Origin: Saccoglossus kowalevskii
Lineage: Eukaryota; Hemichordata; Enteropneusta; Harrimaniidae
Reading direction: 5' to 3'
DNA: 16,063 bases
NCBI RefSeq assembly: GCF_000003605.2
Contig: NW_003143834.1
Span: 1 to 16,063, forward strand
The notes beneath the pieces are model-generated. The model saw nothing but the letters and a program-made list of their open reading frames with translations. It ran no database searches and was not told the origin of the DNA. How positions within the stretch are numbered: position 1 is the stretch's first letter; every line of letters begins with the position of its first letter. Shown here piece after piece: positions 1 through 8,897 of the stretch. The position numbers were made by a program, and so were the translations under genes.

Positions 1-629
1 AATGCCTATCACGTTGTGGTAAATGCCTATCACGTGATGGTGAATGCCTGTCACGTTGTGGTGAATGCATATCACGCTGTGGTAAATGCCTATCACGTTG
101 TGGTAAATGCCTATCACGTGATGGTGAATGCCTATCACGTTGTGGTGAATGCCTATCACATGAATAATGTCTATCATTAAATGGCGAATGCTTATCATGT
201 ATGTTGATTGCCTGTCACTTTGTAGTAAATGCTTTTCATATTATCGTAAATGCCTATCGTGTAATGGTAAATGCCTACCATGTTATAGTAAATGCCTATC
301 ACGTTGTGGTGAATGCCTATCACGTAATGGTGAATGCTTATCCCGTTGTGGTGAATGCATATCACGCTGTGGTAAATGCCTATCACGTTGTGGTAAATGC
401 CTATCACATTGTGGTGAATGCATATCATGTTGCGGTGAATGACTATCAAGTTGTGGTAAATGCATATCACGTTGTGGTAAATGCCTATCACGTTGTGGTA
501 AATGCCTTTCACGTTGTGTTGAATGACTATCACGTTGTGGTGAATGCCTATAACGTTGTGGTGAATGCCTATCAAGTTGTTGTAAATGCATATCACGTTG
601 TGGTAAATGCCTATCATCTAGTGAAAATG
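1..629. repeat. 21-bp minisatellite array A (degenerate, runs off left edge)
   Basis: About 30 tandem units of 21 bp, consensus core CCTATCACGTTGTGG preceded by AATG. The array is already under way at base 1 and fades near 629. Units differ at several positions (CACGTG, CACGCT, CATGTT, CAAGTT variants), so it is old or weakly homogenised. Around 155-235 the period is disturbed by small deletions (about 3 and 1 bases). Because 21 is a multiple of three, several frames on both strands stay open for over 100 codons (for example repeated NAYHVVV). Having several open frames at once, with no splice signal or family match, argues against coding. Confidence 0.95.
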
Positions 630-884
630 AGTAGGATAAGACAGTCATGGCTTTCCATACATGTTCAGCACATTTCATTTTAGTGTGGTGTTTTCGTCAC
701 CTTACTAATATACATAGAAAGCAGAGGTGTGATATACTTGCAGTATTGCTTAATAGTGTTTAAATAGATTGTTATTAGCTTAAATGCGCATATACTTACC
801 TAAAACAAAAAAATACACAATCATCTGATTCAAAAATAGGCACGCAACTTGTTGTTTTCCTTGTCCAGTCTAATCAGAGATTAT
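630..884. other. Spacer between two minisatellites
   Basis: AT-rich unique-looking sequence. No coding frame, RNA gene or repeat was recognised. Confidence 0.5.
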
Positions 885-1061
885 ATCTCGAGATCACGAC
901 TTACTATCTCGAGATCTCGACTTATTATCTCGCGATCTCGACTTATTATCTCGAGATCTTGACTTATTATCTCGAGATCTTGACTTATTATCTCGAAATC
1001 TCGACTTATTATCAAGATCTCGACTTACTATCTCGAGATCTCGACTTATTATCTAGAGATA
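885..1061. repeat. 21-bp minisatellite array C (palindromic unit)
   Basis: About eight units with consensus ATCTCGAGATCTCGACTT followed by ATT. One unit at 1011-1029 has lost two bases; a degenerate partial unit follows at 1051. Each unit contains the 10-bp palindrome ATCTCGAGAT, so single strands could fold at every unit. The sequence is unrelated to array A but has the same 21-bp period. Confidence 0.95.
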
Positions 1062-2124
1062 ATTATTTTTTGTTTCGTTTACAAAATGTTCCCAATGAGC
1101 TTTCATAGGTATAGATTTGAAGAGTAGTATCCCCCAAACTGTATCACTCAAAACCACTATTTCGATCACTCATGTGCCAGTGACCAGTGTTTGGGCGACC
1201 GGTCGGTGTTTTCAATGAGCCAGCGAGAGAAATAATACGATAAAAATACGGTCGTTTTTCGGTTGTAAAATACAGTGCGGTCGGAAATTAAGCGATAAGC
1301 GGTCGATTAAAAGTGGGAAGTTGGGCGAAATGAGTACTGTAGTTCAAGTGATATTAGCGTATTTCTAATTTAGTTTTAACTCATACAATATTTATTTACT
1401 CACTGTTTACTATAGCTAGAGCGCTGTATGTGTCTTCATTTAGTTAGTTCTTCTGCCGATTTCTCGCAACCAACAACGTGATTTTTTTATTTGGGATTTC
1501 GAGAAACTTAACTTGAATCGTTATGGCATTCATACGTAAAACACCTCGCCATGTTCCAACTTTTAAGTTGTCAGTTAACAGGGTCTTTCATAATAGCATT
1601 TCTTGGGATTGACGTACCAATGAATGGGTTCAATTATCAGTGTTCACTGATGACATTATTTGACTGGCCCTCTAGAGGCGAAATGACGCCAGGCATAGCG
1701 AACGTTTGTCGTCTGCTTCACAGCCCGTTTTATACCCGATATTTAGGGCATTTCGCAGCACATACAAGTTGTTTTTATCAACAGAATTCATTCATAGATC
1801 TCAAATTTCATGTACAGAGTGTCAAAAGCCACACCTCTGCTCCCTTTAACATTTTCTAAATATAGTAAACCTGGAACGTGTTTGGGAAGAGCCAAATCTG
1901 ATTACAGATATGGTTACAATATTGAGCCTCATATAATAATATTATTTCAGGGGTTATAAAAAATGATAATTTCAAAACAAGTCTGGAATTTGAATAATCT
2001 TGAGTAACAGTAGAGTTCAGTGGAAGTGTTATTATTTGGCAACAGATTCTTTCAAATTTCTCCTAATAGAACGTGTAACATTTCCTATATGTTTATGAAT
2101 ACGATTATGTAAAGTTCACCTTGC
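1062..2124. other. Non-coding stretch with no supported gene
   Basis: Between 1190 and 1320 the motif GGTCG recurs about five times, including the 10-bp palindrome CGACCGGTCG at 1197, which could be a decayed mobile element. A plus-strand open frame of 102 codons lies at 1551-1859. It matches nothing I know, has no clear splice or promoter context, and is within the length expected by chance. Nothing else is visible. Confidence 0.5.
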
Positions 2125-2125
2125 T

Positions 2126-2212
<87 letters not shown>

Positions 2213-2263
2213 TTATTGCATTATTGATTGATTAATTGATTTATTTATTTATTTATTTATTTA
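2125..2263. repeat. (TTTA)n microsatellite, two blocks
   Basis: A nearly pure TTTA tract spans 2125-2213 (about 22 repeats). After a short TTGATTGATTAATTGAT interruption a second block runs 2240-2263. This is a simple-sequence repeat and likely to vary in length. Confidence 0.95.
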
Positions 2264-3085
2264 ACCTTCACAGGACTAAGATGCTGTAGGTTCTGAATGA
2301 CAAAACAATGGAAAATGGGAAATAAACAAGAAGAATTAGTACCTATGCACCTTCCTTCCATCTTCCTAAGAACAGAATTATCATTACACTAAACAGGATT
2401 CTCTCAAAATGTATTAATTGAATATTATAATCGATCTAAAAACAAACAGTTCGCCAATTGTCAAAGTATATCAAATAACTCAAGAAATATAACTTCGCCC
2501 TCCTTTCAAATGTAGATTTCACAAGCTTATGGTGTTAATTCGAGCATGGCCAGGAATTAAAATATTTAAAAAAAAAGAAATAATTTAGTTTTTATTTTCG
2601 TATTTATATTTAATTGTAACATTGGCGAAGCTATCAAAAGGAATACAGACATAGGCGAGGCCTTAACTCAGTGGATTCACTCGGTTCAAGTCGAAATCAC
2701 ATTCTCAGTTGATGACGATCATGTCATAATTATCTCTGTGTTTCACAAACCGTTATAAACAGTGTGTTGAACTGTTATACAAACTGTTGAAATACAAATA
2801 ATATGCAGTATCTGGAATCAATGTAATGTTCAGTTTGAAGACATTGTGGTTTAGGTGATTTAAATCCCCCCCCCCCAAATTTCCACAGGAAAGATTTCGT
2901 TTTAATGAAACATACATGGAAACCACAATTCATTGAATTTTGTTTAATGCACTTACATGTACAAAAAAATTGTTGCGTTATATTGATGAAAATTTGGATA
3001 TCTGTAAAAACAAGTCCATAAAAAATAAAAATATGTATTCAAAATACGCCCCTTGTTTGTAACACGGTCGCCTTCTGTAGTCGGG
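2264..3085. other. Non-coding stretch with no supported gene
   Basis: AT-rich sequence with an 11-base C run at 2866-2876. No convincing exon was seen on either strand. Confidence 0.5.
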
Positions 3086-3103
3086 CACCCACAATGCATT
3101 ATT
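3086..3103 (+). promoter_or_regulatory. ZNF143/Staf-like binding site
   Basis: The 18 bases CACCCACAATGCATTATT fit the published Staf/ZNF143 consensus as I remember it (YWCCCRNMATSCMYYRCR) at 16 of 18 positions. ZNF143 sites usually mark promoters. No exon was recognised next to this one, so its target is unknown. The call rests on motif similarity alone. Confidence 0.35.
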
Positions 3104-4698
3104 CCCAACCGCAGCACTATGTGTCACGATGATAATCGATAATCGATCGAACTTTGTGAATAGCTAGCTAGGATTTTTGTCATGATTAATAATTTGTTAT
3201 TATTGTTTGTGAATTATTTCTTCCAACAACCGATCCAATCCGAGCTGAGACGAACATAACTCGGCACGTGAATCGAATGTTAATGTTCAAAAAAATAAAG
3301 ATTTCCATTATGTTGTTAGATCAAGCAAGGCCCAAAATAACTATTATGTAAATTACACATTGTATGCCATGGTACTATGTGCAGGCTTTTTTCTGGTACA
3401 TGCACTAAAATAACCGATCTGAGAAATTCTTTCACAAAAACAGATTAATTCTGACATGAGTAAACTCTAGTGGTAATTAATTCATAAATTCAGCTTTTTG
3501 AACACTTAGAGAACACAGAATAAAAACTAGACATGGTGGTTTTTCTAGTAGCGAAAACTTTGTTAACAATAACAATATGCTCACATATATTGAGAAACAA
3601 TAATTTTCATAAAATTTCCAATTCGATCTAACCCAAAATATATAACTAGGTGCAGTCAAATGTCATTGACTGCGAACTATGAGTTCGAAAATATGTGATC
3701 CTTGAACACAATAGCCTCCTTCTTTTCCCATCAAATATATGCGTCAGCCATCTGCATGTGAGTATGCGAAACATGCGAAGAAATAAATCAAAACATTGGC
3801 TTTAAGCTAGCTCATAGCTGTCGTTCAGTCCAATGTTCTTCTGACATGAGCAAAAACTAGACTGAAAAATTTCATCGGGGTATATCCGCAAGTCAATTCA
3901 CATTAGTCGGTAGAGGGCGCTACAGGTGTCCCCTTGAAAAAAATTTAACCCCGTGGAAATTTAATTTAAATGAATAAATTCATGTGTTGATCACGTCTAC
4001 AATATGTCAAATAAGACGTAAGTACATGATAAAAGTAGTAAACAATAAGACTTGCTATATCCCCGTTCTCTAATAGTTTCCTTTGAAAGTTACCAGATCT
4101 CTACTCGTAGTACGTTGTTAAACGACGTATTTCTTGGGCACATACTTGACTTGAAACGCAGAGGGCGTGTACAGTCTAGTTTTCATCGCTGGTGGCAGGC
4201 ATGCGAAGTTCTTGTCTTTACAACAATCGTAGAGTTGTGTTTTAATTGACAAGGTGTACTTCTTCAGGTACGCCTGGTACTGCGACTAACCACGTAGTGG
4301 TTTTTCCTAGGGATATCCTGCTTTTGCTTGTCATGTCGGACCATGCTGAGCCCAAGCAACCCAGAAATTGTTCTCCTCCTGAAATAATATTAAACGAAAT
4401 AATTAAACGAAACAGAAAATGGAAAAATTAATGTAGTTTTCTAGTGAAATTTACTGTTGTTGTTTATTGTTTGCGTCAATCACGCAAACTTTACTTTACA
4501 ACTCTGTGACGAGTGAAACATATCATCAGGGTTCCACGATTTGAATTTTTAAACAGGGTGCGTGTTAAAAATACTTGCCAATTTCTGTTCGGTGGTGTTA
4601 TTACCTCACGGTTTCATTAACAATTCTTTGACTGGGACCAGGGCGCACGGAAAATATAACAGGGCACTGACTATTTAAACTGGGCGCCTATTTTTGAT
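3104..4698. other. Non-coding stretch with no supported gene
   Basis: No recognised exon. A short near-repeat, TTCTGACATGAG followed by AAA and CTAG, occurs near 3449 and again near 3839, suggesting dispersed repeat fragments. Short plus-strand frames at 4052-4249 and 4246-4431 have no family resemblance. A TTTATT at 4463-4468 reads AATAAA on the minus strand and could be a poly(A) signal for the minus-strand gene, but nothing else supports it. Confidence 0.45.
3908..3921 (+). promoter_or_regulatory. Possible CTCF-like core
   Basis: TAGAGGGCGC at 3911-3920 fits the YAGRKGGCRS core of the CTCF motif. The upstream CCAS part is not matched. Weak, single-site evidence. Confidence 0.2.
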
Positions 4699-4720
4699 AA
4701 CAAGGCGCTGCGCCCTGTTA
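4553..4720. repeat. Degenerate AACAGGGCGC repeats with terminal hairpin
   Basis: Variants of ACAGGGCGC recur at about 4553, 4659, 4675 and 4700 on the plus strand. The last faces a minus-strand copy, giving a near-perfect hairpin at 4699-4719 (AACAAGGCGC / GCGCCCTGTT, one mismatch, one-base loop). This looks like the remains of an inverted-repeat element; I cannot classify it. Confidence 0.35.
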
Positions 4721-5398
4721 AAACCCCTCGCAGAGAACACTGATCATCATTATTTCCTGTTTGCATACTGTAGTCGTGTTCTCATTGGTGGACTTGATCC
4801 GGATCGAGATGGGGGTAATCTTCGATGTTTGTGGATGAGTTAATGACACCGCGCTCATAAATGAAAACATCAGAATGGCAACATCAGTGACAATATCAAG
4901 GTACTTTCCAGTAAACCTGGTGCTGATTATGAACATACACCCCGATATGACCTTGAGATTGAAAACATTCTTATGTACCAATAATTTCAATCACCATATA
5001 TTTGCTAGATGTCGATTTTGGTGGCACTGAATGCGTCCCGACAGACAAAGGTCACACGTTCCATTGGCTCCGGGCTATCTAAGCAGACCAAAAACTGGGC
5101 ATGTGGTTTCGGTACGTGCCAAGATTTAAATTCACCTCGATCCGGATGGAGTTGGCTAGTGAGAAAAGGGCTAATGTCCGTATTACGTACCAATCACTTT
5201 GTGTACAGGGGAGTCGCCCCTCCCAAAATCAAGCTGAAACCCTTTGTGTATTTTTCACTTAAATCCACCACTATGTATGTCAGCAAAATTTGCCCCTCAA
5301 AATGCCTTTAGTAAAGTCGCTCCTTCGGCTCGAGGAATGGTGAGCATATCCCCCCATGCAAATGTTCGTGCCGCCGCCTCTGTGTACATAATACGTAC

Positions 5399-5534
5399 TC
5401 ATCGCAATTTCCTGTTCCACAAGAGATATTACGTAATTATCTTCGCTGTATGCAGCTATACTGGGAACACTGGCAATGAGACTCTCCTTTGTGTACACTT
5501 CTGAAATACCAGCAGCGAGAATATCCACTATTTT
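5399..5534 (-). CDS. O-fucosyltransferase-like protein, third visible exon
   Basis: This exon encodes 45 residues plus one base, running from KIVDILAAGI to DNYVISLVEQEIAM. D-Y-V-x-S-L-x-E-Q-E-I is typical of the C-terminal part of the O-fucosyltransferase-like GT-B domain, just before the final F-I-x-S segment. The acceptor is ...CTCCCGGATGTAG at 5535, placed immediately after an in-frame TAG. That gives phase 0, exactly matching the phase-0 donor of the preceding exon (AAG|GTAACT). The donor ATGA|GTACGT at 5398 leaves phase 1. If translation continued instead it would soon hit low-complexity, non-family sequence. A missing partner for the phase-1 end is the main gap in the model. Confidence 0.7.
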
Positions 5535-5748
5535 CTACATCCGGGAGATATATGACGTATTAGTAAAGTAACTCTGCACATGAAAAATGTCTAAAGCGAA
5601 CTAATCCGTACACCATCATTGTGATAATATGAACACCACTGCATACTTCATTTCTTATTGAAGTTCCCGTGATTCGAATGATTGATTGAAAGTGCATTGA
5701 ATTATTTGAATCGAATAGGTAGTAATTAAAGTAGTATGAAACAGTTAC

Positions 5749-5839
5749 CTTTGAAAATGGCGGGAAAGCTACATAAAGACACTGTATTCTCTCTTTGTAC
5801 ATTATTTCTCTGATCGCTGACACCAGTCTCTCGCCAACA
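5749..5839 (-). CDS. O-fucosyltransferase-like protein, second visible exon
   Basis: A 91-base exon encoding one base plus 30 codons, from VGERLVSAIR to IQCLYVAFPPFSK. The stretch CLYVAFPPF is a beta-strand-and-turn segment of the GT-B C-terminal lobe, where related O-fucosyltransferase-like proteins have a [VI]YVA.PP-type sequence. The acceptor CTAAACCTTAACAG at 5840 gives entry phase 2, equal to the exit phase of the exon at 7147. The donor AAAG|GTAACT at 5748 gives phase 0. The two junctions agree in phase without forcing, which is strong evidence that the three exons belong to one transcript. Confidence 0.75.
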
Positions 5840-7146
5840 CTGTTAAGGTTTAGAAAGTTATAAGTGCATTCTTTCGTTCTTTTCCCCCAAATAGTACACC
5901 TATATGAATTATATTGGAAGAGGTTTAATGTACGCTATGAATTAATCCCAAGCTATTGTTCATATCCTTTTTTTGCACCGTGCGGTACTCGGTTTGATTC
6001 GTGCGGTACTCGGTTTGATTCGTGCGGTACTCGGTTTGATTCGTGCGGTACTCGGTTTGATTCGTGCGGTACTCGGTTTGATTCGTGCGGTACTCGGTTT
6101 GATTCGTGCGGTACTCGGTTTGATTCGTGCGGTACTCGGTTTGATTCGTGCGGTACTCGGTTTGATTCGTGCGGTACTCGGTTTGATTCGTGCGGTACTC
6201 GGTTTGATTCGTGCGGTACTCGGTTTGATTCGTGCGGTACTCGGTTTGATTCGTGCGGTACTCGGTTTGATTCGTGCGGTACTCGGTTTGATTCGTGCGG
6301 TACTCGGTTTGATTCGTGCGGTACTCGGTTTGATTCGTGCGGTACTCGGTTTGATTCGTGCGGTACTCGGTTTGATTCGTGCGGTACTCGGTTTGATTCG
6401 TGCGGTACTCGGTTTGATTCGTGCGGTACTCGGTTTGATTCGTGCGGTACTCGGTTTGATTCGTGCGGTACTCGGTTTGATTCGTGCGGTACTCGGTTTG
6501 ATTCGTGCTGTACTCGGTTTGATTCTAGCTTTTAGCAACTTTGTAGCTGTTTAATTTAAGGAAATAGAAACGAGTTGAAAACTCATAGTAACAGACCGTA
6601 CAGATTTGAACGCCTGGTGACCTACTGCAAGCTATAGTGATTCTGCACTTACATAGCGGGTCATAGCTGTTATGCCCTTTTATATAGACACGTTTAACAA
6701 CTACGACCAAATATCCTGAAAAATCAAAGATTTCTGGGAGATTTACTATATTATTCAAATAATTAAATATTTGACAAATAGTCATTTAGAATATTAAGTG
6801 ATTATAATAATTACTCAAAACTCTGGATGTCTAACAAAACAACGATATCGGGGATATATTTAATTTGTCGGGATATTTATTCGGCCACTTAGGGTTCCTC
6901 GGGTTGTAAAAATGTGACACTGAATCTAGTTTCAAATCATTGACAATTAAGGATGTAGAAGACATAACAGATATGTTATAGTTAGGCTTGATATTTTCAT
7001 ATAAGAATTGTCCTGAACTATAGTAAACCATATATTTTATGAAACCTCTCAACTCACACTTCCTGAAATTCTGGGTCATTTTCGTTGGATAGAATTTAAT
7101 GGTCATCACGTGACTGCTAAGTAAACAAACAAAAACGTTATTGTAC
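5840..7146 (-). other. Intron of the O-fucosyltransferase-like gene
   Basis: About 1.3 kb between the phase-2 donor AAAG|GTACAA (7146) and the acceptor at 5840. It contains the 26-copy minisatellite B. The frame of the upstream exon happens to stay open for about 100 codons into this intron (to a TAG at 6831-6833). That tail is AT-rich, lacks family resemblance, and is bypassed by the phase-matched donor. Confidence 0.65.
5981..6526. repeat. 21-bp minisatellite array B, 26 near-identical units
   Basis: Twenty-six tandem 21-bp units with core GCGGTACTCGGTTTGATTC. All appear identical except the last, which has a G-to-T change (GCTGTACTCGG). Each unit carries three CpGs, so the block is a dense CpG cluster in AT-rich DNA. 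Frames on both strands are open throughout (CGTRFDS repeated on plus, ARIKPST repeated on minus) only because the period is seven codons. The array lies inside the intron of the minus-strand gene, about 140 bases upstream of its acceptor. The segment GGTTTGATTC resembles a pol III B-box (GGTTCGANTCC) with a C-to-T change at a key position. Confidence 0.97.
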
Positions 7147-7757
7147 CTTTCCCCTGTCCTGTTTCTCCAATGTAAAGTCATATAGGGTTTCCCATCACAT
7201 ATGATCTTAGTTGCCTTATCCGCCATGTTTCGAATATACGTGGCCTTTCTTAGATGATCAATAACCGACTGTCCAATGGTCAATCCTGGCGGATGCAGGT
7301 CGATCATACATTTTCTATCCCTGTAGTCATGGCAACCAAAACTATTTTGGAGGGAACCCGTATCTTTGACAAAAAATAATTCTGTGTCCGCTTCAATTCG
7401 TTCAACAACTTGACGGTAACTTAAGCCGAATCCATTCATACACACGCGAAAAGCAGCGTTGGCATTGCACTTGCGATGAAACTGTTCTGGTGTTACCGTG
7501 GTTACGATATTACGCAGACTGGCAATATCAAATGTTTCATTCCATGTTCTAAAGCGACTGCCGCTATCTTGAGTCCTGTGTACAGGTATCGGGTAAAGAG
7601 CGAGTTGACAATTTCTTTGCAGGGCGTCGGAGATTGAATAGACCAAACGATGATAGTTGTTTTGTGGTCCACTAGAAGGATTCACAAATGCTGGCATTAT
7701 GTAACACTTGTCGTTGGTAGACTGGACTATATTGATATTTGCTTCTAATATTTGCAT
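7147..7757 (-). CDS. O-fucosyltransferase-like protein, first visible exon
   Basis: This exon encodes 203 residues plus two bases. Residues 30-60 (GPQNNYHRLVYSI then LQRNCQLALYPI) match the start of O-fucosyltransferase-type GT-B domains: a G-x-x-N-x-x-x-R segment followed by L.L.P. FD at 76-77 with a downstream L fits the FDxxxL motif. LHWRN at 195-199 is the HxR motif near the GDP-fucose site. NET (73-75) and NRT (199-201) are possible N-glycosylation sites, as expected for an ER/Golgi enzyme. The ATG at 7757 follows directly after a strong acceptor (TTTCTTTCTGTGTTTTTCAG), so it is probably an internal Met. An upstream exon with a signal anchor is expected to the right but was not recognised. 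The end is set by AAAG|GTACAA, phase 2. Acceptor specificity cannot be told from sequence; other HxR glycosyltransferases remain possible. Confidence 0.72.
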
Positions 7758-7866
7758 CTGAAAAACACAGAAAGAAATGTCTTTTTTTCAAGATGTGGTC
7801 ATGTTTAAATTACAATACCCCCAAAAATTCACCTGTCAGCTGAAACATTACCGCCGCCACGGAAGC

Positions 7867-7924
7867 GTTAGACCATGGAAGGTACTAACTATATACTAAT
7901 GTTAGTACCTTCCATGGTTAGACC
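7867..7924. mobile_element. Small fold-back palindrome with 8-bp flanking repeats
   Basis: A perfect 18-bp inverted repeat (ACCATGGAAGGTACTAAC at 7872-7889, its complement at 7901-7918) surrounds an 11-base loop. GTTAGACC occurs directly repeated on both sides (7867-7874 and 7917-7924), overlapping the stem ends. Eight-base duplications are typical of hAT transposon insertion, so this may be a minimal hAT-derived fold-back. A template-switch origin is an alternative. It lies just upstream of the 7757 exon acceptor. Confidence 0.5.
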
Positions 7925-8875
7925 CATCTCGTTTCGGTTATTGTTCCAAGGTTTATTTGCACAATGAAGTGAATTATTGGTATCGTTATAACACTGGTAA
8001 CGTACGAAACCACAGTTTAGTTTTTGGAGCAGATTTATTCAAAAAAAAAAAACTATTATCCACCGTGCCCCATATCTGTATAACTTGACATGCATGCTCG
8101 ATTTTTTTCTTTTCTTTTTTGGTTATTATCTTGCCATTCATGATGCTGATATTGCCGACCACCTGTGCATGCAATCAATATAAGGGATTGAATTTATCAA
8201 AATATGAATAAAATAACAATTTAACAAAAACTAACCTTTGACCTGTGACACCCAGTGACATAAAGTAGGATAACTGCGCATGTCAATAGAATTACACATA
8301 TGGAGATAGCCCGGGTACAACTTGGCATCGTCTTTGTCATCATATCCGCGCTTCACAATGAAATAAGTTGTAAACTGTTAGATGTATATATTGTGTAATA
8401 AGTATAGAATTATTTTCATAAGTTTCGTTGTTTGTGTATGCATGTGTTCTAAAGACCAGTAACAACCTAATGTGAGAATTGATTCCGAATGTGCACTTTC
8501 TAGTGTATATGAATCGAGGTGATTCCCAAATGTAAATACATTGTACTGGTACGATTGGCACCAACTGAAATCTGGAAAAGTTTGCATTATATAGAAATGT
8601 AACAAACATCGTTTATATCGTTTATGCATGTGTTCTTCATTCGACATATGAAATGTACACTGTCGGCGTATTTTATGTGCGTATATTTTATGCGTATATT
8701 TATATTATACGACCATTGACAATCACCACTGTCATGATTGGGTATAAGACTCCATCATTATAATTACAATTATGGGTAACAGAACATGGCACATTCTATT
8801 AAGTGGATGGCGGAGCCATGAAACTGTAAACATGATACTAAGTACCAACAATTGGGTCAAACATACCTGTTCTTC

Positions 8876-8897
8876 CACGTGACCGTCACACCACGTG
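8876..8897. promoter_or_regulatory. Paired CACGTGAC E-boxes
   Basis: CACGTGACC at 8876 and CACGTGACT at 8892 start 16 bases apart. CACGTGAC is bound by bHLH-Zip factors of the MITF/TFE, USF and Myc/Max type. Close pairing makes a functional site more plausible than a single match, but no transcription start was identified. Confidence 0.4.

Noticed and set aside
201-683. 160-codon frame made of NAYHVVV-type repeats (and overlapping minus-strand frames)
   Set aside because: Frames on both strands are open at once because the 21-bp period is divisible by three; there is no splice context or family match.
1-1061. CRISPR-like repeat arrays
   Set aside because: Units are contiguous with no unique spacers, and the context is eukaryotic.
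1551-1859. 102-codon plus-strand frame
   Set aside because: No recognisable domain, no splice or promoter support, length compatible with chance.
4718-4990. Minus-strand frame with MFIISTRFTG...LDIV as the terminal glycosyltransferase exon
   Set aside because: Not accepted as a feature: the phase does not match the donor at 5398 and spacing of the final motif differs from the family. Kept as an open question.
5864-6535. 223-codon plus-strand frame with 26 CGTRFDS repeats, and two other open frames over the same array
   Set aside because: Product of the 21-bp minisatellite. It lies in the intron of the minus-strand gene and has no promoter or family resemblance.
6831-7146. C-terminal 105 codons of the long minus-strand frame
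   Set aside because: They follow a good phase-2 donor whose partner acceptor at 5840 restores the conserved domain; the tail is low-complexity intron read-through.
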